Assembly (NCBI GenBank): GCA_029973975.1
Contig: JARKQF010000158.1
Coordinates: 1-56,328, forward strand
Length of the DNA stretch: 56,328 nucleotides
Source: Paludibacter sp.
GTDB taxonomy: Bacteria; Bacteroidota; Bacteroidia; Bacteroidales; Paludibacteraceae
Direction: 5' to 3'
Positions 26,712 to 34,712 of this stretch are shown here, piece by piece. A program made the position numbers and the translations under genes. Position 1 is the stretch's first letter. Every line of letters starts with the position of its first letter. Below the pieces are notes generated by a model. It had not been told where the DNA came from. It was given only the letters and a program-made list of their open reading frames with translations, and did not search any database.

Positions 26712-28736
26712 TTACTTTCTGATCAATATCTTCTCTGTTTTATGAACTGCTCCTGCATTTGCCTTTAAAATCATAACCCCTCCGTTATCCTGAACGTTGA
26801 ATGAGCTATATGCACCTGCTTTTAAACTACCCGTTTTCAATATTCGACCGGCAACATCATAAAGTGCATATATACCATTGTTTTCGGTTAAATTATGAAT
26901 AATAACCCTCCTATCATCTACGCTGTAAATCTTGATCAAGTCATCTCCGGATAGATTTGTATCTGAACTTGTAGTAATTTTAAACCGATTAGGAGACACA
27001 CCTGACTCCGTAACGGAGAAACTATAAAAAGTAGTGTCAGGCTGAATATCAACAACCTTACCTTCCTGCATATCAATAAGATATAAATCAGGATAAACCT
27101 CATTCATATTGCTGTTTACAATTTTCAGGGTATAGTTATCATCTTTACCTGGTACAAAATGCAAATAGATATCATTAAAGTCATTCACCGTATTCACCTG
27201 AAGATCTCCAGCCGGTTCATTGGCATAAATCATGGCAGAACCTTCTTTACTGAACATCTTAAAACCATCCCATCCATTGTCAAATTGTTTACTTGCAGTG
27301 GACTCATACAAAAGCCAAACGCGATCCAATGCCCGTTGCCCACTTAATTCAACTGCCAAATACGGGTTAACCGGACTAATCTTTTTTGCTCTTTGCCGGG
27401 TTGTATTTCTGGTTGCTGAAACATAAGGGATAGAAACACTCCCCTGATTTGCAGTTGCTCTGACAATGAAGCCCTGCATAGATGGGATTGCCGGCAAAAT
27501 CAAACTTGCAGCATTCTGAGGAACAGCCAGATATTGGCCCCTGCCTGTACCAAGCCGTCCGTTTTCCTGATCTTCATTCCAATCAGCATAAGATCCTGAA
27601 TGATATATATAAACAGTTGCTTCTGTGTTGGCCCCAAACACCATATCACTTATGTTGATTGAAGCTGTGTACGGATTTGCAAGTAAATGCTGACCTGCAT
27701 AATAGGGAACTGCCGACTTGGTCAATGCAATTGTTGTATCTCTGTTCTCAAGAATACCCTTAAAAGTGTAGATCTTTTCACCAGGCTGAGCTAATTCATA
27801 TCCTCTGAACGATGTAAGCATATCATTTACAGTCAGATTTTGCCATTTACTATAACCCGTCAGGTCTTCCCTCAACCATCTTATATACCAACCTGTATCT
27901 GGTTCGGGGGGCAAAGGGCTTAAAGATCGCATCGGGATACCAAAAAACTGCCAGTTGAATTTATCCAAATCATCGTCCGGTAAATTTTCATTGATATACG
28001 CCATAGAATACATCTCAACAGTTGCGGAAACGGGTGCAGAATAAGGATTTCTGAAAATCAATGTTCCATTTGGAGATGTCGCAGATGCTTTGATGTGAAT
28101 TTTATCCGGATTTGTATTATTAATCGTTGTTTTAACTTCGAGTTGGGCCAGCGTATCAATATATATTTTACCCGCTTCTCCAATTAAAATAATTGATTTA
28201 GAAACAGCATCAGGATTTGTCACCGTAACTTCATTCACAACGGTAACCACATCATGCTCAGTAGGTATACGTCCTACATTCCATTTAGCGATATTATTCC
28301 AGATACCATTGCCCCGGTTAAATATCATGGAATATTCAACAGCTCCGATGTCAATCCGTCCATTGTATATCCGGGGATTGCCATTTACATCTTTATCAGG
28401 CACATAAGACGGGACTGATTGATTTCCGGCATTTACAAAATCAGTAACCGGCGAAACGTAATAAGAAAACTCATCTTTAGGCCAAACAACATGATCTTTA
28501 TATTCCGTCGTACCCAGAATTGCTTTGTTCCCTGTTCCTGCCGGCACTACATCGCCTCTCACAGCGGAATAGCTCAACACAACAGACGGTCCGAACTGAT
28601 TGTATTTCTGATCATTATCAACAATTGAATTTGACACAGTCAGACTGCCCGCTATACTTACAGGAGCAGTTTGAGCTATTGCCGTACAACTTAATGACAG
28701 CAAGACAAACATCAATATGTTATTTAACCATTTCAT
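26712..28736 (-). CDS. secreted protein: end of a beta-helix plus large C-terminal region with T9SS sorting domain
   Basis: The 674-residue protein has a signal peptide ending TAIAQ (about residue 22). Residues 25-135 begin with one turn of beta-helix (SGSLTVSNSIVDND with preceding residues) and end with NGNPRIYNGRIDIGAVEY, a sequence that normally closes right-handed beta-helix domains. A region rich in beta strands follows (about 135-590). The last 75 residues (KIYSVDDRR to EKILIRK) look like a T9SS C-terminal domain, so the protein is probably moved across the outer membrane and attached to the surface. It starts directly after the stop codon of the preceding gene. Confidence 0.8.
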   Translation of the reverse strand: MKWLNNILMFVLLSLSCTAIAQTAPVSIAGSLTVSNSIVDNDQKYNQFGPSVVLSYSAVRGDVVPAGTGNKAILGTTEYKDHVVWPKDEFSYYVSPVTDFVNAGNQSVPSYVPDKDVNGNPRIYNGRIDIGAVEYSMIFNRGNGIWNNIAKWNVGRIPTEHDVVTVVNEVTVTNPDAVSKSIILIGEAGKIYIDTLAQLEVKTTINNTNPDKIHIKASATSPNGTLIFRNPYSAPVSATVEMYSMAYINENLPDDDLDKFNWQFFGIPMRSLSPLPPEPDTGWYIRWLREDLTGYSKWQNLTVNDMLTSFRGYELAQPGEKIYTFKGILENRDTTIALTKSAVPYYAGQHLLANPYTASINISDMVFGANTEATVYIYHSGSYADWNEDQENGRLGTGRGQYLAVPQNAASLILPAIPSMQGFIVRATANQGSVSIPYVSATRNTTRQRAKKISPVNPYLAVELSGQRALDRVWLLYESTASKQFDNGWDGFKMFSKEGSAMIYANEPAGDLQVNTVNDFNDIYLHFVPGKDDNYTLKIVNSNMNEVYPDLYLIDMQEGKVVDIQPDTTFYSFSVTESGVSPNRFKITTSSDTNLSGDDLIKIYSVDDRRVIIHNLTENNGIYALYDVAGRILKTGSLKAGAYSSFNVQDNGGVMILKANAGAVHKTEKILIRK

Positions 28737-29636
28737 TTAATTATGAGTTATAATTGACATCGGACGAACTTTCAAGCTTACTGATTTAGCCGTATTTGCC
28801 GGTTGTTGAGAGGAATGTGGAAAGAAATATGACCAAGCCTGCTGACGGGAATATTCATTTGAAGACCAATGATTCCCGGAGATTGTTGTTTTACCTAATT
28901 TCATAAGCACATGATTAACAAGTGTCAATTCATCTTCCAACACCCTTAACTGTCCTAACGACGGCAGAAACCATTTTGCTTCTTCTCCTGATATCCTTTT
29001 ATATTCATAACTGTATTTTGCAGCGCAATTAGTGATTGTCAGAGCATACGACATCGGCGGGTTTTGAACAAATCCGGGTTCGTTTACGATCAAAGAAGTA
29101 TTCATCCTTCCTTCATAATCCATCAAAGCAGCTTCTGCATTAGGAAAGTTAAACAACCCCGGAATGTCAATCGGATTGTAACCGCTGCTACCGGTCATCC
29201 CGTTCGGACACCATATCGTATTTGACTCGGTGACCGCAATAATCCAGGAACGTCCATCCATATAATTGTTATTCGTATTACTCCAGAAACAAACCCCTAC
29301 TACATTCGATGCACTATATCCTTCCGGAAAAACAAGATTTCCATTCGTATCATACTGAGGTGTGTACACAACTCCATCATCAAAAAACAGATCACCCGGA
29401 TTTACAATAGAAGTTTTCAGATAAAAATTATCTTTGATGGTGCTGTTCATCACTTCGCCCGTTGTACCAGCCACACCAAAACCGGTAACAGCATAATTAT
29501 TAGTTACAATACTGTTTATCAGCTTTCCGTTATTTCTGATATAAACACCTCCTCCTTCTGCAGTTTGCGAATAAGCCACTGCAAGAAAGACAAAACTGCT
29601 TAACAACAGCAATAATATTTTTATCTTTTGTTTCAT
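28737..29636 (-). CDS. secreted protein: beta-helix fragment plus DUF1566-like domain
   Basis: The product is 299 residues from the ATG at 29636; a TTG three codons upstream overlaps the previous gene and is less likely. The signal peptide ends near AYSQ (about 23). The mature start, GGGVYIRNNGKLINSIVTNN, is about two turns of right-handed beta-helix. Residues 80-299 hold a DUF1566/FISUMP-like domain: PGDLFFDDG, VVGVCFW, KWFLPSLGQLRVL and HWSSNEY. There is no sorting tail of its own. The gene lies 5 bp behind the stop of the previous gene and abuts the next one. Confidence 0.78.
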   Translation of the reverse strand: MKQKIKILLLLLSSFVFLAVAYSQTAEGGGVYIRNNGKLINSIVTNNYAVTGFGVAGTTGEVMNSTIKDNFYLKTSIVNPGDLFFDDGVVYTPQYDTNGNLVFPEGYSASNVVGVCFWSNTNNNYMDGRSWIIAVTESNTIWCPNGMTGSSGYNPIDIPGLFNFPNAEAALMDYEGRMNTSLIVNEPGFVQNPPMSYALTITNCAAKYSYEYKRISGEEAKWFLPSLGQLRVLEDELTLVNHVLMKLGKTTISGNHWSSNEYSRQQAWSYFFPHSSQQPANTAKSVSLKVRPMSIITHN

Positions 29637-29641
29637 TTCAA

Positions 29642-30853
29642 TCAATTCTGAGTCTGACTTTTTACCGAAACCGGGACAATATACCCACTCTGTGTTTTAT
29701 TACCTCTTGCCAGTCCCCATCCCCCCCAGGGATAAGAGTAAGTAGATAATGCCCATATCTCATCAGAATCGTATTCTGATGATGATACGTAAAAATCTTT
29801 TTTAAACATGGGTGTCTGAGCAGTGGTCCAACCCAGCACATCACGCGCACATGCCTCCATTTGCGGAAACACCTCCCACATCTTATACAGTTCTCCTCCT
29901 GAAGGAAGATGCCATTGCCCCTGTGTACCAGCCGGGATATTGTATTCATTCACATATTTTGCAGCATAATCATTATTATACCAGGGATTACCTCCCATTT
30001 GTGCAATCCATCTTGGAATATATGCATTCAGTGAATCCGTATTTGCCCGACCGTCAAAATCCGATCTGGCATCATTCGACAAGGCAATATTGGGAATTCC
30101 GGGCACATCAAAAGTCGGGTTAAAAAACATTTTTTTTGATGTACTGACCTTCGCCATCACATAAAACTTATTTGCAGTAGGCGATGGGTCGACATAAAAA
30201 ATAATACCCTGCACCACTTTTCCTGCCGGAATACCACCACTCAGTGTCGCAATAATTTTCCCCTGCTGGTTCAGGGAATAAACCGGCTGTAAAATAGTTC
30301 CGTCTGTACAATAAATATCACCAATACTTGCCACAAAAGTACCAGGAATAGTTGCAGGTGAAGGAGTTACTTCCGATGCAACATTATTATGGATAATACA
30401 ATTCATCACAACACCCCCGTCAATCAGCACACCGCCACCTGAACCATTGATAGAATTTGGGATGGAATCAAAAACATAGCCTTTGGTAATCACGAATCCA
30501 TCCAATGTACCATATACTGTCGCTACCCGATGCGCATAATTGCCATCTAAAACCGATTGCTGATTTGAACTGGCATTTCCGGGATAAATTCTATCGCTAT
30601 ACGATGTTGCATTGACAGGGAAACCTCCTATTATAGTCACACCCGAAGGCACAATAATCTCTTCTTCCATATAATTCCCTGCCGCCACCCAGATTGTAGC
30701 CGGAGCAGAAACCCCGGAAAGTGCTGCTGAAATAGATGTAAAACCGGCTGCACTTCCTATTGTATTGCTGAAATTAACAGTTCTGTCAGGTAATTGCGAA
30801 TACGAAAAGAATGCAAACAGGCTACTTAATATGATTAAATATTTTTTCTTCAT
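29642..30853 (-). CDS. secreted protein: N-terminal beta-helix plus DUF1566-like domain
   Basis: The product is 403 residues from the ATG at 30853, which starts a clean signal peptide (MKKKYLIILSSLFAFFSYSQ). A longer open frame from 30889 puts a charged extension before it. Residues 25-155 are the cap and first turns of a DUF1565-type beta-helix (AAGNYMEEEIIVPSGVTIIGG, then GGGVLIDGGVVMNCIIHNN). Residues 165-403 are a DUF1566-like domain with GDIYCTDG, VQGIIFY, QWHLPSGGELYKM and VSSSEYD. It is the first gene of a four-gene operon. It lacks a T9SS tail. Confidence 0.8.
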   Translation of the reverse strand: MKKKYLIILSSLFAFFSYSQLPDRTVNFSNTIGSAAGFTSISAALSGVSAPATIWVAAGNYMEEEIIVPSGVTIIGGFPVNATSYSDRIYPGNASSNQQSVLDGNYAHRVATVYGTLDGFVITKGYVFDSIPNSINGSGGGVLIDGGVVMNCIIHNNVASEVTPSPATIPGTFVASIGDIYCTDGTILQPVYSLNQQGKIIATLSGGIPAGKVVQGIIFYVDPSPTANKFYVMAKVSTSKKMFFNPTFDVPGIPNIALSNDARSDFDGRANTDSLNAYIPRWIAQMGGNPWYNNDYAAKYVNEYNIPAGTQGQWHLPSGGELYKMWEVFPQMEACARDVLGWTTAQTPMFKKDFYVSSSEYDSDEIWALSTYSYPWGGWGLARGNKTQSGYIVPVSVKSQTQN

Positions 30854-31135
30854 CCTGGAAAAACAATGTAAACGCCTAATAAAAGTCATATAACAGCAAC
30901 AACTTTAAATAGTGTTTGTTTTATAATTTCTGAAGTGTTTATTATAAATTAATAAAAATAAATAAACAAGATGGTACCAGACGGGACCGGCTGCCTGCAA
31001 ATTAAATGATTGTTTATACCCAAATAAGCAAACCGGCAAAGGACAAATAAAATTTACAACTTAAACAAAAACAGACCTTAAATCAAGACTTGAGATAATT
31101 TACTTTTAAGCAACACCTACACGTATATAACGGCA
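30854..31135 (-). other. long leader of the beta-helix operon, no gene
   Basis: The operon's predicted start site lies near 31129, so about 275 nt of untranslated leader precede the first ATG. Most of it is AT-rich. A GC-richer patch at about 30972-31000 (with GGTACC and GACGGGACC) stands out. I recognise no riboswitch class here, and I see no ORF. Confidence 0.45.
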
Positions 31136-31167
31136 CAAAGATACTTTATTATATGGGACAACACAAA
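31136..31167 (-). promoter_or_regulatory. promoter of the beta-helix operon
   Basis: On the minus strand, TTTG (31167-31164), a 20-nt spacer and TATCTTTG (31143-31136) match the Bacteroides consensus exactly. Confidence 0.6.
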
Positions 31168-31263
31168 AAAAACAATGTTTTTTGACATAAAAAACGTTAT
31201 TTATCACGTTAACTTGTTTAAATTGAAGTTAAAATAGGCACCATAATACGGTTAATATTAACT
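31168..31263. other. marR 3' region with inverted repeats, no gene
   Basis: This AT-rich stretch holds the perfect 12-bp palindrome GTTAATATTAAC (31251-31262) next to the marR stop and a TTAACTT / AAGTTAA pair. Further A/T-only repeats extend to about 31161. These may end marR transcription, but the stems are AT-rich and weak. Confidence 0.4.
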
Positions 31264-31938
31264 CTATTCATTTAAACCGGCTATTTCTTCCAATCCGGCC
31301 TGTTTTTGATTCAGGAATATGTCATTATGATAATCATCCAGTTTGCGGAGTAAATAAACCAGGGTCTGTTGCTCATCTTTGCTTAACTTTCCAACGATTA
31401 TTCTGGCAACCATATTCATCTGTGGTAATATGGAAATAAGCTCTTTCCTACCTGCATCCGTGATCCTGATCCTCTTACTCCGCTTGTCGACCTCATCATC
31501 AAACTGACAAATGTACCCTTTTTTTATCAACCGATTGATAATCTCAATACCGGAAGTCTTTTCCATTACCTGAATATTTATTAATTCCTGTTTGGAAAGA
31601 CTCTCGTAAGTAAGCAAAGTAATTAAAAATGAGAATTCATCTGCAGTATTAATCTTACTTCCTTTCAACGCTTTTTTAATGTAGTTCTTGGCATATCTGA
31701 AAAGCAATGAAACCAAAATAGAAATATCCGTCGAAATTTTACTGTTAACTGACTGGTCCATCAGAAAATCATCCTTTCCTCCACTTATTGCATCCCGCTT
31801 AAGCGATGCTATCTCTATATTCTTATTGAGAAAACCTATAAAATCAGCCGTACTCAGCTTTCGACCATCTCTCTCATTATCTGCAACATAAAGCTCCAGA
31901 TAATCAAGCAGATCAAGCAAAATATGTTTCGCTTTCAT
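31264..31938 (-). CDS. MarR family transcriptional regulator
   Basis: The product is 224 residues from the ATG at 31938; a GTG at 31950 is the alternative. An extended N-terminal helix region precedes a winged helix (about 110-185): LTYESLSKQELINIQVMEKTSGIEIINRLIKKGYI, then the wing DKRSKRIRITDAGRKEL. MarR proteins bind palindromes as dimers and respond to small ligands. It diverges from the carotenoid operon across a 134-bp gap with a perfect palindrome, so it probably controls that operon and itself. It is longer than a typical MarR (about 150). Confidence 0.9.
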   Translation of the reverse strand: MKAKHILLDLLDYLELYVADNERDGRKLSTADFIGFLNKNIEIASLKRDAISGGKDDFLMDQSVNSKISTDISILVSLLFRYAKNYIKKALKGSKINTADEFSFLITLLTYESLSKQELINIQVMEKTSGIEIINRLIKKGYICQFDDEVDKRSKRIRITDAGRKELISILPQMNMVARIIVGKLSKDEQQTLVYLLRKLDDYHNDIFLNQKQAGLEEIAGLNE

Positions 31939-31961
31939 AAAAATAAACACTTAAAACAACA

Positions 31962-31995
31962 CAAAAATACAATTATTTTTTGTTATGACTACAAA
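31962..31995 (-). promoter_or_regulatory. possible promoter of the marR gene
   Basis: On the minus strand, TTTG (31995-31992), a 22-nt spacer and TATTTTTG (31969-31962) approximate the consensus. The -33 box lies inside the left arm of the palindrome at 31990-32012. Confidence 0.45.
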
Positions 31996-32012
31996 TTTAG
32001 AACAAATTTGTA
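31990..32012. promoter_or_regulatory. palindromic operator between marR and the carotenoid operon
   Basis: TACAAATTT and AAATTTGTA form a perfect 9-bp inverted repeat with a 5-nt spacer. The site overlaps the marR -33 box and ends 10 bp before the -33 box of crtB. Size and symmetry fit a MarR dimer. Confidence 0.6.
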
Positions 32013-32021
32013 CTTATTTTG

Positions 32022-32052
32022 TTTGGTATAATACAAAATCATACTATATTTG
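32022..32052 (+). promoter_or_regulatory. promoter of the carotenoid operon
   Basis: TTTG at 32022-32025, a 19-nt spacer and TATATTTG at 32045-32052 match the consensus. Transcription would start near 32059, which rules out the longer crtB open frame from 32019 and leaves at most a few nucleotides of leader before the ATGs at 32061 and 32073. Confidence 0.65.
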
Positions 32053-32072
32053 CTCGTCAAATGAATCAAATT

Positions 32073-32909
32073 ATGGAAGTATACAACAAAGCAACTTTTA
32101 AAATTGCACAGCTTATTACCAAATCTTACAGCACATCTTTTTACAGTGCTGTAAGCATGCTTGAAAAAGATATGCGTTCGGCTGTTTTCGGGGTCTATGG
32201 TTTTGTCAGGCTTGCCGATGAGATTGTGGATACTTTTCATGATTATAACAAAGAAAAGTTATTAGATAAACTCGAAAACGACTTGAAGGAAGCCATAGCT
32301 GAAAGAATCAGCACTAATCCGGTTTTACATGCTTTTCAGCAGGTTGTAAATGAATATGATATTCCGTACGAATTAATAGATGCTTTCATGCAGAGTATGA
32401 AAGCAGATCTGAATAAGAAGGACTATACAAATAAAGATGAAACGGAACAATATATATATGGGTCAGCCAATGTAGTAGGACTGATGTGTCTGAAAATTTT
32501 CACCCACGGAAATAAGCACTCATATGAGGAGTTGAAACTACCGGCGATGAAACTAGGCTCAGCTTTTCAAAAAGTAAATTTTCTGAGGGATCTAAAAACC
32601 GATATACACGACTTACAACGCACTTATTTTTGCAATTGCCGGATGGATTCATTTGATGAACAGGCAAAAACTATAATTGTGGATGAGGTTAAAGTTGAAT
32701 TTCAGGAGGCTTACAAAGGTATCGGCTTTTTGCCCGGGCGTTCCCGTCTGGCAGTATTAACAGCCTATTTGTATTATTCAACATTATTAAAGAAAATTGA
32801 ACACACCCCTTCCTCACAGATATTGCATGTCAGGGTACGCATTTCGAATTTCAAAAAAACCTTGTTATTGCTGAAAGCTTTATTCATGTATAAACTAAAA
32901 ATGATTTGA
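32073..32909 (+). CDS. crtB: phytoene synthase (squalene/phytoene synthase family)
   Basis: The enzyme condenses two geranylgeranyl diphosphates to phytoene, the first committed carotenoid step. From the ATG at 32073 it has 278 residues; an ATG at 32061 adds four. Both aspartate-rich motifs are visible: DEIVD in RLADEIVDTFHD and the second DLKTD in NFLRDLKTDIHD. The YSTSFY segment near residue 18 is also typical. It is the first gene of the operon. Squalene or dehydrosqualene synthesis is possible for the family, but the neighbouring desaturase supports phytoene. Confidence 0.93.
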   Translation: MEVYNKATFKIAQLITKSYSTSFYSAVSMLEKDMRSAVFGVYGFVRLADEIVDTFHDYNKEKLLDKLENDLKEAIAERISTNPVLHAFQQVVNEYDIPYELIDAFMQSMKADLNKKDYTNKDETEQYIYGSANVVGLMCLKIFTHGNKHSYEELKLPAMKLGSAFQKVNFLRDLKTDIHDLQRTYFCNCRMDSFDEQAKTIIVDEVKVEFQEAYKGIGFLPGRSRLAVLTAYLYYSTLLKKIEHTPSSQILHVRVRISNFKKTLLLLKALFMYKLKMI

Positions 32910-32913
32910 CAAT

Positions 32914-33441
32914 ATGGTTGATAATGATGTAATATTAGTGGATAAACAGGATGTTGCCATTGGGAGTATGAATAAGATAGAAGCTCATCTGGGAGCTCAT
33001 CTGCATCGTGCCATTTCGGTCTTCATCGTCAATAGCAAGGGAGAATGGCTATTGCAGCAAAGAACAACCGACAAGTACCATTCGAAAGGATTATGGTCGA
33101 ACGCATGTTGCAGTCACCCTGCCCCGGGAGAAAAGACAGCTGACGCTGCAGTAAGGAGGCTGAAGTACGAAATGGGCATTACAGCACCTCTAACCGATCT
33201 ATTCAGTTTTTACTACGAAGCTGAGCTTGAAAACGGATTGACCGAGCACGAAATCGATCATGTTTTCTGGGGAGTATGTGATGATAAACCCAATCCCAAT
33301 CCGCAGGAAGTGATGGATTATCGTTATGTTGATTACCTGACCCTTCTGAACGAAGTAAGTGTTTCTCCGGAAAAATACTCAGCATGGTTTAAGATAATTG
33401 TCCAGCAGGTTCAGGCTCACGCAAAAAACATGCATGCATGA
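32914..33441 (+). CDS. idi: type 1 isopentenyl-diphosphate delta-isomerase
   Basis: The 175-residue Nudix-fold enzyme interconverts IPP and DMAPP. The catalytic Cys is in WSNACCSHP and the catalytic Glu/metal region is YEAELENGLTEHEIDHVF. It lies 4 bp after crtB and its TGA overlaps the next ATG, so it is coupled to the operon. Its place here suggests extra isoprenoid flux to the pigment. Confidence 0.95.
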   Translation: MVDNDVILVDKQDVAIGSMNKIEAHLGAHLHRAISVFIVNSKGEWLLQQRTTDKYHSKGLWSNACCSHPAPGEKTADAAVRRLKYEMGITAPLTDLFSFYYEAELENGLTEHEIDHVFWGVCDDKPNPNPQEVMDYRYVDYLTLLNEVSVSPEKYSAWFKIIVQQVQAHAKNMHA

Positions 33442-34094
33442 AATCAAATAAACTGATAACAATACTCAAGGATCCGCAGGAAATACGGCGTTTTCTGGTT
33501 TGGTTTTATATCATTGGAATTGCAGGAATGATGATTCCGGCCACTTCCGCTCTATTCATGAAACTGACTCCTTTAGCGCTGCTGATGAACTTCGGATTGC
33601 TGTTAACACACCACGAAACTAAATTTTCAGTAATAACAATACTGATTTTCAGTTTGATTCTGCTATCAGGTTTTTTTATTGAGATTATCGGTGTTCAAAC
33701 AGGCATTATATTCGGTGAATACGTTTATGGAAAAGGCCTCGGATGGAAACTATGGGATACACCTCTTATCATCGGATTAAACTGGTTATTGCTCGTTTAC
33801 ACAACCGCAACCATCACGCAAAAAATAAAAATCCATAATATTATACGAATTGCATTGGGTGCGGGCATGATGTTGGTTTATGATCTTATCATGGAGCAGG
33901 TAGCTCCCCGGATGGACATGTGGTCGTGGAAAAATGGAATTATTCCGATTGAAAATTATATCGCCTGGTTTGTGATTGCGTCCTTGTTTCATGCCCTGAT
34001 TCAGTTCAGCGGCATTAAAATAAAGAACAAACTCTCAGAAACAGTGCTTATAGCTCAGTTTGTTTTTTTTGTAATTCTGTTCATCTTGTTCTAA
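33438..34094 (+). CDS. cruF: CruF-type carotenoid 1,2-hydratase (carotenoid biosynthesis membrane protein)
   Basis: The 218-residue protein has about six or seven membrane helices and resembles the DUF422/CruF family. The segment GVQTGIIFGEYVYGKGLGWKLWDTPLIIGLNWLLL is characteristic (residues about 85-120), as is YDLIMEQVAPRMDMWSW near 155. CruF adds water to the psi end of a carotene, giving the tertiary hydroxyl that carries a sugar in bacterial carotenoid glycosides. It overlaps idi by 4 nt and abuts the acyltransferase gene. Confidence 0.85.
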   Translation: MKSNKLITILKDPQEIRRFLVWFYIIGIAGMMIPATSALFMKLTPLALLMNFGLLLTHHETKFSVITILIFSLILLSGFFIEIIGVQTGIIFGEYVYGKGLGWKLWDTPLIIGLNWLLLVYTTATITQKIKIHNIIRIALGAGMMLVYDLIMEQVAPRMDMWSWKNGIIPIENYIAWFVIASLFHALIQFSGIKIKNKLSETVLIAQFVFFVILFILF

Positions 34095-34712
34095 ATGATT
34101 ATCAAGGCAAAACATAATCCACTGGTTGTCAACTTCTTCAACACATATTCAAAGAAGAAAATCAGACATAACTTTCAGCAGGTAGTGATCAAAGGAGACA
34201 TTGATGTAAGTAATCATGCTGTATTACTAGTCTCCAATCACCTCGGCTGGTGGGATGGATTCTGGGCTTTGTATTTAAACATCAAGCTGTTTAAAAAGAA
34301 ATTCCACTTTATGATGGATGAGAAAGAATTAGCAAAAAGGTGGCTGTTTTCTTATGCCGGCGGTTTTTCTGTAGCCCCGCACAACAAATCAATACTTGAA
34401 AGTCTCCGGTACGCATCTGAGCTATTACAGGATACAAACAATCTGGTATTAATTTATCCGCAGGGAAAACTCTATTCATCTTGTTGCAATGATATCCGGT
34501 TTATGAAAGGAATTAACCGTATCAAAACAGCAGAGACAACCAAGACTGTTCTTTTGGTTCAATTTGTCGATTACTTTCAACACGAAAAGCCAACTGTATA
34601 TCTTTACACCAAAGAAGCTGACAAAGGGCAATCTACGAAGAATAATTATGAAGAACAATACCAGGCTTTCTACAATGCCTGCATGGAAGAACAAAGTAAA
34701 ATAATAATATGA
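34095..34712 (+). CDS. PlsC-type acyltransferase, probable carotenoid glycoside acyltransferase
   Basis: The 205-residue protein has the acyltransferase HxxxxD motif as NHLGWWD near residue 50, and a second block, VLIYPQGK (usual FPEG-like). By analogy with CruD of green sulphur bacteria, it may esterify the sugar of a carotenoid glycoside. It is too short for an integral enzyme but normal for soluble PlsC-like transferases. The start follows the previous stop without a gap and its TGA overlaps the next ATG. Confidence 0.8.
   Translation: MIIKAKHNPLVVNFFNTYSKKKIRHNFQQVVIKGDIDVSNHAVLLVSNHLGWWDGFWALYLNIKLFKKKFHFMMDEKELAKRWLFSYAGGFSVAPHNKSILESLRYASELLQDTNNLVLIYPQGKLYSSCCNDIRFMKGINRIKTAETTKTVLLVQFVDYFQHEKPTVYLYTKEADKGQSTKNNYEEQYQAFYNACMEEQSKIII

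Noticed and set aside
26712..30853. Recent frameshift of one gene into three
   Set aside because: Each part has its own signal peptide and the joins are stop-start junctions, so a simple frameshift does not explain them.
30854..30889. Upstream ATG for the first beta-helix gene
   Set aside because: It puts a charged extension before a clean signal peptide.
32019..32072. N-terminal extension of crtB
   Set aside because: It would start upstream of or inside the promoter at 32022-32052.
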